Shown here piece by piece: positions 9,711 to 23,086 of a stretch of DNA of 49,508 nucleotides. The position numbers and the translations under genes are program-made. Under the pieces are notes generated by a model, which had not been told where the DNA came from, made no database searches, and saw only the letters and a list, made by a program, of their open reading frames with translations. The DNA is from Gnetum montanum (Eukaryota; Streptophyta; Gnetopsida; Gnetales; Gnetaceae), in assembly GCA_015680685.1 (NCBI GenBank), contig MNCI01007777.1, positions 1 through 49,508 of the forward strand, written 5' to 3'. How positions within the stretch are numbered: position 1 is the first letter of the stretch; each line of letters opens with the position of its first letter.

Positions 9711-12556
9711 CTTTACAAAAAATCCAAAATTCTCAATTTGAGAACAGCACATGAACAAACATTCTTAAAAGAAGAAGTTTACTCAACAATCTTAAATATA
9801 TTAGTCGTTAAGCGTTTTCTGACAGAAACATCCAAAATCAAAAATGCATAATCAAATTCTGCGGTAAACTATTCGGTATTCCATATATCACTTACACAAA
9901 AGGGATGTTATTATATAGAAACATGACGTATAATGCTTTACTTTTTTAGATACTTGGGTCTTCAGGATGTATTACTTATGAGATAAATGTATTAAGGGCA
10001 AAATAAAAGAGGATTAAAGTTGTTTATACCATTTTAAAAAATGTTAGACATTAGGCTTTGCTTTTTAGATTCTTGGGTGTCAGTAAGTAAGTAGTATGTA
10101 AATAGCTATAGATGGGATAAATGAATTAACCACAAAATAGTAGAAGGAATAAACGTTGTTGCCTTAGGGGTTTGGGCTTTGCAGGTCAAAAAATAAATCT
10201 NGAATTAACGACAAAATAGCAGAAGGAATAAAAGTTGTTGCCTTAGGGGTTTGGGCTTTGCAGGTCAATAAATAAATCTTTTAGACAATCATTTATCCTA
10301 TTGTGCTATGGATGCACCATTTGAAGACCAGGTCTTAGTGCTAAAAAATAGGAGGTTATTCAAAAGGTACAAAATTGATGAATTAAAGGTTAAAGTACAA
10401 ACACCCAAGCTGAAGCTATCTAAAACAATCTAAAGCAGTTCTTAAAGACACAAGACTGAAGATGGGATACAAGGATTAAAGACTTGAATATTTCATTGGA
10501 AGAGATACAAAGAAATCTAAAACATATTCATAAGTTGTTCAACAATGGGTTCTAACAAAGTTAAAGTTATGGCCAAATCTAGAAGGCAAGAAAAATTGTA
10601 TTTGGAAACTTATCTTAGAGGACACTCATAGAGAATAACTTATCTTAGAGAAAAAAAAACATGTAGGCTATGCGGTTCAAGAGATCTTAGGGATGAGCCA
10701 TATGTTCTTTTTTAGTTGACCTTAGATTGAATATTTCAGACAAAAATATGATATTGTAGCAAAAGGTTTATATAATCGTCTCTTCTTCCATTTAGTATTG
10801 AAAATTGAAAACTGGAAATTTTAATTACATCACATCCAGGAAATTACAAAGGATTTGTTGGATGGTTACAAAGCCTCACCACATTTTCAAAAATGATGAA
10901 AACATCATTAATGTAATGCCCCAAGTAAATAGGGTCAGTTTGAAACAAAAAAAATCAGCAAATTACAACTAATATTATAATTCATTGGAATGTGAGCCAA
11001 AGATGGGCAATCTGTTTTTCATCCTCAATGCTTTTTGGATGATTTAGAAGGAGAATTGGACCGAGTAGTGTTCATTTGTGAGGATGCAAGGGTTATGTTC
11101 ACTGTTATGCTCACTCTCAGCTGAATTTATGCTCTCACTCTCAAAAACAACAAATTCGGCCAAGGGTGAGAGCATACACTAATTGATGAAATTTTTTTTT
11201 CAAAAAATCCATCCTTAGGAAAAATAAGGTTTGTTCTTCCTTCAAAAGGCATGAAAATTCGGGTTTTTAAATCTTGTTCTTTGTTTAGAAGTTGTGAAAT
11301 TTTTTACTTAAAGAACTTTTTACTTGTAAACAAATAAGATTCTCTCGACCAATTTATAGATATATATTATAAATATATAACTAAGCTAGTAATTGAGCAA
11401 TTGAAACTACAATGCCAAGACTTAGTTTAGCTTGTAGATTATAACTTTTGAGGTGTGGTGGTATCTTTGTCAACTTTTCTGTACAAAATGTTTGCTTTAA
11501 AGTTGTTCATTTACAAGATGTGTTATGAATTTAACAATTCATCCAATGGGTATCAGACCTTGACATTTAGCTATTAGACACTCAAATAGAAAGGTTATTT
11601 AATTGCTACTATCATATGATTGATTGATCTAATGTGATTTAATCAGTATATAGATATTTGTCTAACTATAGCGATAGTAATAAGAATTCTAACATTACTT
11701 AAATGTAACTGACATTAATCTCTCATGACCAAACTTTATATTCCCTGGTTCCACCTTGAATGAGAAAAAAATTTACCATAACAAAACTTTTCATAAATTA
11801 AAAGCAAACATATATGATTAGAAGTTTTGAAAACTAAAATTGAAAATATATTTTTAGAAAGCACCAAAGTGATCTTCTAGCCCTCATCAAATTCTCAAAC
11901 TCTCATTTTATAAAAATTCTCTTATAATNCGTGAGAAATATCTTTAAATCAATATCATGTTATATATATTAAAGAATAATTTTAAGATTAAATAGACTTT
12001 TGTGGATTAGAATCATCACCTATTTATACTTTTTTAGAGAACATAAAAACATATTGTTTAAAATGTAATAAATCAAATATCTTGTAGTAATAAGAACATC
12101 AACTCAACAAATATTCTACAATAATAATAAAACTCTCTACTCACCAAATATATTTATAATTTAAGAAGAAATAAGAGTTTGCAGTATTCATAGCTTTGCA
12201 TCAAATGTTTAAATCTTACCTTCCACTCCTATAATTGTTTTTTTCACCTATAAAGAAAAATTATGTATATTAAAAAATTTTAAACAAAAATGACACCAAC
12301 ATATCAGTTCCAATAAATCAAATCAAGTTAGAATTACCTTTCTAAATTTTTTAAGAAAGATTTTCATCTTCATCCTGCTCTTCAACAACATCTTGAATTG
12401 TAGCAAGAGACTCCATAAAAGCATTTAAGTCAATTAATATTTTTGACTTCTCATCTTCTTTTTCTTATATTTGGATGGACTCATACAACTAGAGAGATGT
12501 TTGTTACACACCAATCTTTCTTTTAGTACTAGAAATGTGTAACTTGCTACCCACCT
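9711..12556. other. AT-rich spacer, no gene recognised
   Basis: Contains the assembly join at 10123-10279, an 11-bp-arm hairpin (TATGCTCTCAC at 11128-11138 and its complement at 11166-11176) and an N at 11929. Otherwise it is AT-rich sequence without any coding signal I can support. Confidence 0.4.
10123..10279. other. assembly join: 78-bp near-duplicate around an N
   Basis: 10123-10200 and 10202-10279 are 78-bp copies differing at four positions and separated by the single N at 10201. Two overlapping, slightly error-bearing contig ends joined without merging explain this best; a true tandem duplication cannot be excluded. Confidence 0.75.
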
Positions 12557-14300
12557 CTAAAAATCATCCTTAAGCTTGCATATTTTCTCAATGTCATCTT
12601 GAAGTTGATTTATAAAAACTAATATTGACTTTTTTAGTTCTTCTTTTTCTAAACTTATCTTTTCCACTCTTTCACACAATTGTTTTGAAGATGCCTCATT
12701 TTCTAGTTGTGACGAATTAAGGGAGGCCAAATTAGTAACATGGTCTAGCATGGAAATATCTTCAACTTTGGTCAAGTTTAAATCTATAAGACTTTGCTCA
12801 TCAAACTTTTTTTTAAGAAAATAATTTATATGCATTCTTAATACCTTTTAAAATGATAAGAATCTTAATAGTATGCTTGCAAAGGCCACCTATGAATATA
12901 TATTGGAGACAATATATCAAACATCATTGTTATGGCTATTTTGACTTCTTTTGTCTTTGTGACCAAACATTTCATAATAATCACAATAATTTATTTCTAA
13001 AGCTTTTATACAAAAAAGTAAATTATCCTACTAAAATTTATTTTTAATCAAATACCCTTCTTCCTTCATCTTACATGAATTCCAATAATGCAATTGAACC
13101 CTTGATAAGCACCAAATAAGTCAATCCACCTTTCTATATGATTGTTTTGTATCATCATATAGATCTGTACTATTCAAAAAATCATGATATGACTCAATAG
13201 CATTAGTGGTATGTTTTTGCATATGAATAATATTGTGAAATATCTTTGGCTATGTATTTAACAATTATTTATAATGTTAGTTAAAAGAAACATGCTAAAA
13301 TATTATAAACAATTATTGAATTGCAAAATAAAAATTAAAAATTATAGAATTTATTATTCTTGATCCAATGTACTTTAAGATAGCTAATAAATGAGGATTG
13401 GTTCTTGTAGGCTTTTATAAATGAAATCAATTGTAGTATCACATTTGCTTCATTTTCACATTGATACATAATTTTGTATAGTCCTTTAAACATTGTAGTA
13501 TGAATTTCATTATCCTTCACCTTTGTAAGAAGTTGCTTCTTCCATGCTCAAGTGATGGGCCATGTACATAAAAATATACAAAAAATAATCATAGTATTGA
13601 AAAACAAAAATAGTAACAAATTTTTTAATAATTGTAGTGGCAACTAAAAACTAGAAACTAAAAGCTATTTGCGTTGCATCTAAAAAATATAATAAAGAAT
13701 AATAATTGTAAGAATTTCATCTAACAAATAAAAGTAAAGGTATTCATACTTTATAGCTTCAATTTATGACATTTTTCATCTAAAAAACAAATTATCCCAA
13801 CCATTTTTAATTTTTTTGTAGAGTCCCAACCATTTTTAAATTTTTTAGCATGAGTCTATTAGAATCTTGAGCCAAAACTGTATATGTATATTTTTACATT
13901 TAGAGCAAATAATCAAGGCTACTAGCACCCCATGTAGTATGCAAAAACACCATAATTATACAAAGTGTAAGCCCATATTTATTTATATTAAAATTTGAAT
14001 CCATTGCTAAAATGTTATTATAAGATAACTCTATCATCTTTTGATGCATTCATGGTGACTAAAGACTAATGATCATTTCAAAACCTTTAAAACCACAATG
14101 ATATAAGAAGAAGAAATCTTTAAATGGTTTGCGCTATTGCTAAACACTTTCAAAATCATTATCATAAAACTTATAACATGGTTCTATTTCTTTTCTATAT
14201 ATATTTAAAAAGTCCCTTCTAAAACTAAACAAAAACTTATCTCTCTTTGACATATACACAAAATCATGATTTGTTTACTTTTGCAATAATTCTAATATGT
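12557..14300 (-). pseudogene. MULE-type transposase relic with DDE and SWIM-like parts
   Basis: Broken by many stops, but on the minus strand the order fits a Mutator-like (MULE) transposase with a C-terminal SWIM finger. Near 14004-13991 the reading AMDSNFN followed by KYGL resembles the first catalytic Asp region. Near 13560-13335 comes a 'C.W ... AWKK' block with a following helical stretch. Near 13200-13030 comes NAIESYHDFL, then HYW and KEEGY, typical of the end of the catalytic region. Near 12895-12862 the reading GGLCKHTIK matches the C-X-H end of a SWIM zinc finger. An open frame of 92 codons (12835-12557) then encodes a Lys/Glu/Leu-rich coiled coil. The family is known to move by a DDE reaction. 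No terminal inverted repeats were located. The relic cannot encode a working enzyme. Confidence 0.6.
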
Positions 14301-14328
14301 ATGTCTCATATTGATAAATCCAAAAATT

Positions 14329-15182
14329 TTGAGGTAAAAATATTGTATCTACGATGTCATACATACATTATCATATCTTAGCATACATTATTGTATAAAT
14401 GATATCACAGGGTGCATGCTAGTCTATATAAGCAACACTTAGGTGCACAAATCTATAGTAGATTTGATAGCTTAGTAACAAAGATCTTTTAGTTTGTTTT
14501 CTTGAATTCAGTACTTAGCAATGTGTGCCTACAGTGTGATGTTTTGTAATTGAACAGAATCTTTATTCAAGTGTGATGTACTTGGATGCATTACATGACT
14601 AGCAATAAAAATCGAGATTACTGTAAATCATTGTAGCAACACTTAGTTTTATTTCCATTTCAAATTAGTTTACTATTTTACTACTTTCATTCTTCATGTT
14701 TACGATTACTTGTAATTTACTTTTAATATCATTAAGTGGAATGAGTATAACTAATCTCAAGCACATAAGTGTAACTACTTTGTAACCCATTAGTACTATC
14801 ACTTGGTATGCCTAGTATTGTAGTACTTGGTAATCCCAATAATAGTTACATGAAGTCCAAGGTGTGACTAAAAGATTAGGATTGGTTACTCATCGCATAG
14901 GCTAGTTTAGCATTGTTTTATTGTTACTTAGATTTAGAAACCTCTACTTTCACTTCATGTTTATTAGGAGCATAATGGCCAATTCAACATCAATTATCAT
15001 ATACCTCACCATGAGTTAAACCATACGCATTGATTTTACTAACTCATGTGGGAAGACAATGATCACGAATGCTAACTAATTACTGGTATAATCACATTTC
15101 CTTATCTATGGAGTTTGACTAGGATTTCATGTGAATACTTGTATCTCATATGGTTGGGTGTTGGATACTCCATTGCTCATCA
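14329..15182 (+). repeat. 5' LTR of element F (Athila-like)
   Basis: Starts with TG near 14329 and ends next to the primer site at 15184. It contains a TATA box (ctatataagc near 14425), a conserved block after it (aacacttaggtgcac), and the 'gaatctttattcaagtg' region near 14560. The same landmarks recur at 850-1690, 2869-3809 and, inverted, at 48396-49150. The 5' boundary is approximate. Confidence 0.65.
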
Positions 15183-15183
15183 T

Positions 15184-15201
15184 CAACACCATTGCCAAGG
15201 A
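15184..15201 (+). promoter_or_regulatory. primer binding site of element F, decayed Asp-tRNA type
   Basis: CAACACCATTGCCAAGGA differs from the Athila-lineage primer site TGGCGCCGTTGCCGGGGA only by C/T and G/A transitions, as expected from decay of methylated cytosines. It lies immediately after the LTR and about 120 bp before the gag ATG. Confidence 0.6.
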
Positions 15202-15318
15202 TAAGTCAATATTATACTAAGTAATTAATTCTCCAAAGTTTGTTGTATCAGAACCCATCTCTAATCTTTACAACTTTAATATAAAGCATGCTTAACATAA
15301 ACTGTTAGAAAACAATAA

Positions 15319-17838
15319 CATGGCTTCACATAATGATCAATTATCACTTGCCAAGGAAACAAAAAGGAGTAGTGGTAGAATTACTACTGAAGAAGACTGG
15401 GGAATGCTAATGAAGACATGTATTACTTATGCTCATACTAATCCATATCATCTAGACTTTTTCTTCATGTTCCATTAGGATAGACAAATGAGGTGGAGAG
15501 ATATGTAAGGCAACATAGTTCTACCTTCCAAACGTGCAACACTAAACATGCTAAAAATTGCTCTAAGAGGAATGCACTTGGACTAGATTCAAGAAGGGTA
15601 TCATGTAACTTAACACATGACTAGACCTTACAAACCTATAAGGAAGAAAATAAAGAGGGATGTTGCTATGGAAATTAAACATGTTCATACCAAAGGGAAG
15701 TAGACTAACACATCTGTTATCATAGAAGAGCTTGATGTTGATCAATTTATTTCAAAAAAACTCCACTAAAATTCTGAGGAGCCATCAAAGACACCTATTA
15801 GTAGACTAGAAGAACCTGTCAAAGACCAACTTTACTCTATCCTTGTAGAGCCACACAAGGGGAAGTCTATTGACTCAAGTTACAAGTGAGATTCTAGGCC
15901 AAGGGATCCTACTAAGTCCTACAAGGAAACTCACAAGATTCATGAAAGGAGAACCAACCAACATTTTTCTCCTACTACCTCATATGCTTCATCATGATCA
16001 TCAAAGGACTATGATAGGAGATAGCACAAGTATCGAGACTTTAATAGGGAAAAGAGAAGAGCTCATGGTCATCAGGATAGATACTCAAGATATTTTGATT
16101 CAAAAGATGAGAAGTATGAAAGAAGGAGACATAAAGAGAGAAGAGAGGATCAAGAGAGGCATGAGCATAGAAGGGGTCACTACTACCATAGAGCCTATGA
16201 ACCTAAATATGATGATGAACCTCTTATGGAAACCTGGAACATGATCAACATTTAGGAAGTAGTCTACATACCAATTAGGCATGTGAGAGATAGCCTAAGT
16301 AAATGATTAGATATGAATAACATGCCAAAATTTGAACTAGGTTACAATGATGATCCTCAGGATTACCTTCAAGTAATCCATAATGCTTGTGCCCTTCAAA
16401 ACATAAAGAGTGACTAGAAAAAAGTAGAGCTATTTCCTAGAACACTTGTGAAGAAGCAGAAAGATCGTATAGGTCATTGGAACCTGAATCCATTAGATGT
16501 TGGAGTGCCATGCTTGAAATTTTTAATGAAAAATATTAGACATATTCACAAGTGTTGAGCCTAAGAAAGAAAATCTAGAACTAGAAACAAGGAACTCATG
16601 AGACCCTTGATGTAGTAATGGACAGATATTGTTCACTATTACATAAATACACAAGCCATGGATTTTCATCAAAGGAACAACTAAGGCACATCATAGATGG
16701 GCAGAGAAGCAAAACAAGAGAGACCCCTAGGGTTGATGCCCCAAGAAGATTATTAGAATGAACCACCCATTGAATTCAAAGACCCATTGATCAAGTGGAA
16801 AAAGAAGAAGGAGAACTTAGAAAAAGAGAATTAACTAAAGAATACAATAGGGATCCATCAATTTGGAAAAGAGATGCACTAGTGTGTGATACCCAAGAGG
16901 ATGAAACCTTGGATCAAGTCATTAGGAAAGAGGGCTACCAATTTAGAAATCTATTATCAATGTAGTAGCACAGTTAGTAAAAATGTGGGATTCGATGGAT
17001 GAATGATGTACAAAAAAACTAAAGATTGTGGAGGAGAAAGTAGAATAAGCACTCAACAAAGGTAGATAGAAAAGGAAGAAGAAGAAATTTGGACAAAAGG
17101 GCAAATTTGCTTCAATAGCTGGGTACTTAGACACTAGCTCCACAAATGATGAATGTTGCATTGTGTACTAGTACAAGCATCCTAAGGGATGTTGTCTAGT
17201 CATGGTACATTTGCAAGAAACTAGGGCATATGCACTTAACCCATAATTTGTTCAAAGGAAAATGCCCAAACGGTTTCCTTATCTTCAAGGTAACCACACA
17301 TGATAACCTTAACCAACATACTATCCTAGAGGAGCCTTGCTGCAGCTACAGGAGCACTACCATCAGTAGTGGCAATAACTAAAATCATGGACCATGTCAC
17401 TGCCATGCCAATAGTATTCATACCAACAACCTAATCCTTATGGATACCATGTTTAGTGTTCAATCTCACTAGCAAACATCACTATTCAAATTCCACAATA
17501 TCACTCACTAGAATACCATGAACTGACATCACCATGGACTAATCTAAACTCGCACATGCACTCGCAAGTAGCTAATCTTTCAAATCCCAACCCAAATCCT
17601 TCACCACTAATGCCATAACCCGTAATGTAGGGTGAACTACGATCACAACCATAATAGAAGAGGATTGCAAGGGCAGTAAATGTACGAATAGAATATCTCA
17701 CTAGCAATGTTAAGGGCCAAACAAAGAAACATCCTTTCTTTATGATGAGTCCAAAGAAGGTTGGCTGAATAGGAGCTTTATCAGGATCATCTTCTCCTAA
17801 AACAAATCTTCTTACTCTTGAAAAGCTTTTGTCATCAT
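15319..17838 (+). pseudogene. gag: Athila-like gag relic of element F
   Basis: Begins at ATG 15319 and runs through stops and frame changes. Near 15990-16220 it encodes a very basic Arg/Lys/His/Asp/Tyr-rich stretch; near 16230-16700 comes the gag core (readings such as ACALQNI, WSAML and HKYTSHGF); near 17190-17270 a eroded zinc-knuckle-like piece (PKGCC then a degenerate C/H pattern); then a Ser/Pro-rich tail to 17838. The same order is found in element E on the minus strand (48200-46480), including the matching DEPL and EVV.IP motifs, so F and E are the same family. Gag packages element RNA into particles. The relic stops exactly where the LTR of element A begins. Non-functional. Confidence 0.6.
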
Positions 17839-19345
17839 TGAAACACCACAAAATTTGGACCATGGCATCCCGACTACAAATTTTTATTAGTGTTGGGACT
17901 ATGCTTACCATTGCCTCAAATCGTAGTCAACCTTTCATGGAGAGCGTAGTTAGCATGAAGGCCTATTTCAGAAAATTTTTTAAGTGTTGGGTCTATGCTC
18001 TCCATTGCCTCAAAGCATAGTCAACCTCTTGTGGAGAGTGTAGTCAGCACAAAAGCTAGTTTTTTGTAATTTATTATAAGTGTTAAGACTACGCTTTCCA
18101 CTACCCTAGAGCATAGTCAGCCACTCATGAACAGTGTAGTTAGCATATAGCCATCTTTTACAATTTTCTCTAAGTGTGGGATTGTGCTCTCCCCTAGTCC
18201 AGAGCATAATCAAGTGTAGTCAGCCAAAAAAATCTCCAAAAAACTCCACAACGTAGCACTGGCACTCAACTCAACTTTGACTCATCTTCGAAAAGCGTAG
18301 TTAGCAGAATGCATCTTTTTTGTATCCCCTATTATCTCCAAAATTGTAACTACACTCAACCCCATGCAACATAGTGGAGAGCGTAGTCCTAGAGCATAGC
18401 CTCTAAAGTTGCATTTTTTCAGATACCTTGTAGTCCTCTTGACACATGCACATGTAGTTGGTAGCATAGTCATAGTCTCACAATCTCATAGAGTTTGGAA
18501 GAGCACAACAAAGCACAAAAACACTAGCCTTTATGGAGAGTGTAGTTGGATGATAGTGTAGCCCCAACCATCCCCTTTGCCACATGACAATCACCCTGCA
18601 TTTCATGCTAAAGCTAACCCCATAAATACCCCTGCCCTCAATATCTTTAGGGTTGGAAAATTTAGATTAGAAAATTTGAGAGGCAACTTACTGTTGGCAT
18701 TGGCAAACCCAAAGAGCACTCAAGAGAGAAGTAAGGCATATCAACGAAGTTGCATACCATCGTAGCCCATTGCAATGCACTAGAATGCCATAGCCAATGG
18801 TACACCACAGTAGCCAACTCGGTAGGTGCACAAACACCTCAACAAAATGTGAGTCTTTGTGGCTAGATACCTCTGAGACTATGACTACTCTGTCCACTAC
18901 ACTTGTTGTACATCACATACCTTCTAACCATTTCTAGTGTTAACTACGCTTAACCCCAATGGTGTTTTGCTTCTCTCTCTTTCTCTTTACATTTTTAGAA
19001 TTTTATTTGCATCTTTCTTTCAGTATTTCATCACATAACTAAGCTTAAAACCATGCTTGTGTGGTAGTCCCCCCATGTTGACACCTTCGTTTTTTCCAAG
19101 ACTCTTGACTACACTTGACCCCACTGACACTGTTGACATTGCTTGAACACTTCGCACCATTTCACATCATCATCGCAACTAGCCATGTTGCACCTTAGTT
19201 ACATCTAGTAAGTCCCTATTAGATTGACAAAACCATTCAAGGAATCCTCTATCCACCTCTAACAAGCCCTCACATGAACTTAAGGTTAGGCTTTGTGCTT
19301 GTGGACCTCTTGGTGTTCTAGTAGCCAACGTTTTCAGTCACCATA
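17839..19345 (+). repeat. 5' LTR of element A (Tat-like)
   Basis: Starts TGAAACACCAC at 17839, as do the LTRs of C (41420) and, inverted, of B and D. It ends at 19345, five bases before the primer site, where 'cgttttcagtcaccata' aligns with the ends of LTR B and C. Length about 1507 bp, close to the 1487 bp of C. U3 carries a tandem array (17889-18265) and further scattered copies of the same CGTAGT-type motif to about 18560. Confidence 0.7.
17889..18265. repeat. four-copy tandem repeat of about 95 bp in U3 of LTR A
   Basis: Units start with 'agtgt' at 17889, 17982, 18079 and 18173 (periods 93, 97, 94). Each carries a CTATGCTCTCCA-type motif and, some 25 bp further on, its inverted form TGGAGAGTGTAGT, so every unit can fold. 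The core is ACGCT/AGCGT or its CpG-decayed forms. Confidence 0.8.
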
Positions 19346-19350
19346 GTTTT

Positions 19351-19370
19351 CTAGTGCTAGAAGGAGGGCC
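19351..19370 (+). promoter_or_regulatory. candidate primer binding site of element A
   Basis: CTAGTGCTAGAAGGAGGGCC, five bases after the LTR. The same 20-mer with one to three changes occurs right after the LTR of C (42911-42930) and, inverted, of B (29771-29790). Conservation at this exact position makes it the likely tRNA primer site; I cannot name the tRNA with certainty. Confidence 0.55.
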
Positions 19371-20649
19371 ACCCCTTTTTTCAAGCTTATTTGAGGTTGT
19401 TTTGCAAGCTTTCTACACCATAGTTGTCCACTAACTCATTGATGTAGATTGGACCTTGTAGTCAGTCCCCTCAGGACCCTGCATGGAAACCCCAAACCAC
19501 ACTTATTTCCACTGCTTTGCTAAGTTTCCATTATTCTCAATTGGAGTATAGTCATCTTCACTATAGATACCATAGTTAGCTCTTTGTTATGGAGAACATA
19601 GTTGGCTCTATGTAGTGGAGAGAGTAGTTAACATAGATACTGTAGTTAGCTCTACACTATGGAGAGCATAGTTAATGGTATTAGCTAAAATAGAGTTAGT
19701 TTTAGCTTGGTGCACTATATTCTATAGCCAGCAACCTCTATAGTTTCCTTTTACAACTTGATTTGCAGCCATGAACCTGGATCAACCTTTGACATCAACT
19801 TCAAATGCACTTGATATCTTGCCTATCCAACAAGAAGCCAGGATTAAAAACCCTGTGAATCTTGTGATGGTTGAGTGAAGGTAATCACTTAGTCTATGTG
19901 GCCAAGACCTAGAGTATGTTGTGCTTAGCAATGCTCAACACAACTTCATATGTACAAAGGTTTAAGTAGGGTTACCTATAGATTTCCTTAACATGGAGGA
20001 AAAATGGGCATGAAGGTAAAACAAGACTTTGAACTAATCCACAGGGATAGATGGAAGTATATTCCTTTCTCATTTGACATCATCTCGCTCACTGAGTCCC
20101 ACCACTAGTTCTTATCCTAGCTCATCCAAGTAGGTAAGCACAACATGGGGATTGACTACGAGGTATCCTTATAGGAGGATATGGATGTGTTTGAAGCTCA
20201 CTCCAAACACGAGCCCTACTTTTCCACCATCTTCCAACAAGCAATCCCTAGTCTGGCCCCTCCTCGATTTAGTTCACATGTCTTCCCCGAGATGGTCATA
20301 ACACTGACATCACCTTCCCACTTTGTCAAGCTTAGATCTGTACCTATAGTGGCAACCCACCAAATGTAATACACACAGTATGCAATAGCCCCCTTTCACT
20401 TATCCTTCATGGCATCATCTTAACTTGCCCAGCCATCCTTGCTAATAGCAATCATGCCAACTTAGCCACATGTTCACACAAGGTTTGGCTCTAGGCCCCA
20501 AATGACTTAGGCAACCTACGTGCTACCTCCTTCATCGACACCTTCGACATCGGTCTAACGCATGCGTGCATGGATTACCCCAATCACTGTCCCTATAACA
20601 CAACCAACACATCAAGCACCTTGCATTCTTTTACAACCTGCAACCAAGT
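19371..20649 (+). other. untranslated leader and eroded gag start of element A
   Basis: Between primer site and recognisable gag. At 19560-19690 there are several copies of a 'tagttagctct...atggagagcatagtta' motif, related to the array in LTR A. The rest (19760-20640) is probably leader and decayed gag N-terminus; I cannot place a start codon. Confidence 0.4.
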
Positions 20650-22182
20650 CATGGGTCACAAAACCAACATAGTTAACTAGAGCATCCCAAAATTTAGACC
20701 AAGTATTCCAACTAATCCAAACCTTGATAGAAGAGGTGAAATGACTCAAAGTCACCTTCTTCAAAAGAGTTAAAGTAGTAAACTTCTACCAGGATGACCG
20801 TATAAGTCTTGTTGTCCCACCACTAACTTTTCCAATTGGTGTCCCACTACCTCAATTCACCAAGTATAATGGTGAAGGAGACCCCAATGCATACTTGGTA
20901 ACATTTAGATCCTAGTTCCTACTGCTATAAGCCTGGCCAAATGTCATCATGCGCATGTTTTCCATGTTGCTAACTAGCAAAGCCTTAGACTGGTACCACA
21001 TGTTTCCCAGAGGCTCTGTCTCCTCTCTAGAAGATCTCTTGAGCCAATTCGTGATATGCTTCAAGTACAACTTAAAGCTAGGAGCAACCTTGAAGTAGCT
21101 AATGCAAGACAAGTAGGGCCAGCTAGATCCCATGCAAAAATTCATGCAACATTGAAGTGCCTCATTGAATGAAATATGAGAGCCCATAGCAAAGGCACAC
21201 CTCTTAGCTATCTTTAAGGGCATGATTAATGATTTTATAAAATCAAAGCTATGCTATTTGGACCCATAGTCTCTAAGCCAAGCCTTTGCCCAAACCAAGA
21301 GCATACAAGATGTGACAAAAGCCAATAAGGACTCATCCTACGTGGCCTACAAAAACTTGCATGCAAGAAAGGATAAGGATAAGGGATAATAGAATGAAAT
21401 CATGGCAATTATGGCCAAAGAGGCCAAAAAAACCAACCCAAGGCCAATGGCTAGGCCACCCAAGACCCTGTACAACAACAAAACCACTAGCCCCAGCACT
21501 ACGATAACTAACCAGCCCACATCATTGGTGGCCATAGCACAAGCTACTCTAAGGCCTAACTTTGAGTGCAAGGATTACTCCAAGTACACTTTGTTTCCAC
21601 TAAAACCCTCAAAGCTACTGGAAAAATTGTTAAAGGCTAGGCACATCTAATATGAGCAAATGTCTAAGGATGCTTGTGAAAGGCATGATAGATATTGCAA
21701 GCTACGTAGAAACCTCAACTTAGTGGTGCCAAATGAGCCCTTGGTCCAAAAACATTTTAGGCTAGATTAGTTTTTCCATTACCACTAGTTGTTCAGTCAT
21801 AGCACGGACTTCTGCCTAGGCTTGGAAGATGATCTGCAAAAGATGATAGAGGTGAGTTGGACCTTGATGTTGCTAACCCAGTTAGACCTCAAAATCAGTC
21901 TATGAGGGTGTATAAGGAATTTCTAAATGTAGAAGACATTAGCTATATCATAAATGCTATTAGCATTTATGACAACCTAGAATTGGTGTAGCGACCATTC
22001 ATGGTCCATGTGCCCTCTAGTAGCGTAAGGGTTCCCTTCGCCACTATGGGTTTGAGGGCACCTTTCATCATCAAAGTGCTAACTCAAGCACCTACAATGC
22101 CCTTCATGGTTAGGATCCCATAGCATGTCACAACAATAAGAATTAAGCCACCCTTTGTCATCAGAGTGCCACAACATGTTGG
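20650..22182 (+). pseudogene. gag: Tat-like gag relic of element A
   Basis: Plus-strand reading with stops gives VKVVNFYQDDRI, then FTKYNGEGDPNAYLVTF (20780-20910), ALDWYHMFPRGS and LSQFVICFKYNLK (20975-21080), matching the gag of element B (28765-27824, minus). Further on, two remnants of zinc-knuckle-like CX..H segments appear near 21690-21840 (one reads HSTDFCLGLEDDLQKMIE), and then a Val/Pro-rich tail to 22182. The element is interrupted at 22187 by insertion of B and resumes at 31432. Non-functional. Confidence 0.65.
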
Positions 22183-22187
22183 CTCCT

Positions 22188-23086
22188 TGTGTTGATTGAA
22201 ATGATGAAAATTTACAATGAAAATGATAATGTACAATAAGAGAAATTGACTCTGGCTCGCTTGAAACTTATCAATCCCTAAATTGACTGCTACAAAATGT
22301 CAACTTGAGTATTTTTGTGACTTTTTGAGGTACCTTTATTTCACCAGATCTTCCAGCATGAGTTGATTTTGTCTTGGCGTGTCTCCAGCGTGCTCACGCT
22401 GTACTCACACTGCACTCATGCTGTACTCACGTTGCCAACATGACTTGATGAAAATGACATGTTTCACACCAATTTTTTTATCTTTGAAGCATGTTTCTTG
22501 AGTGCAACTATTTTCTGACTGTGGTTGACCCTGAATGTTGAAAACTGAGCTTGTGTGTGCTTTGATTTAAGCCACTTTTGGTAGCTCATGCTAGACTCAT
22601 GTTATCAGCATGACCTTAGTGTGACCACAACATGAGCTAGAAAAACTTGTAATTTTGGACCTAAAATCTGACATTCTGGAGGTTGGGACTTGAATTTTTC
22701 AACAACGAACTCTGAGGATGGCTTGCACCTTGGAAATCAAATCATTCTACCTTGGTTTTGAGGCTCTTAGAGTTGATCACATTGGACTCACGCTGCCAGC
22801 ATGATCTCAATGTGACCACAACGTGAGTGAGAAAATTTGTACAATTTGGCTTGAATTTTGAACTCCCGAATGTTGAAACTCAAAGTGGATAGTAGTGACC
22901 CTTGAGGATGACTCGCGCCCTTAGATTGAATCATTTTGACTTGATATTAAAGTTTTTGGAGTAGCTCACGTTGAGGGCAAGCTAGCTTGAGTTTCATGCC
23001 TTAGTTAAATTTTTGCCTCCCGAAAACTCAAAAGGCTCTAAGTTGTTCTCGTTTCAAAGTGTTAGGCTGAAATTAGTGGTGTTTCA
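22188..23086 (-). repeat. 3' LTR of element B, with internal deletion
   Basis: Reads TGTGTTGATTG at its left end and GTGTTTCA at its right end, i.e. TG...CA termini in both orientations. It aligns with 29796-31426 from 'gatgaaaatttaca' (22202; 30562) to the right end, but lacks about 740 bp found in the other LTR after the first 14 bp. It contains CTCACGCTG-type motifs (22392-22430, 22790-22830). Confidence 0.8.

Noticed and set aside
17501-17911. 136-codon minus-strand open frame
   Set aside because: It spans the junction of F and the LTR of A; the plus strand there reads as the gag tail of F, so the frame is antisense chance.
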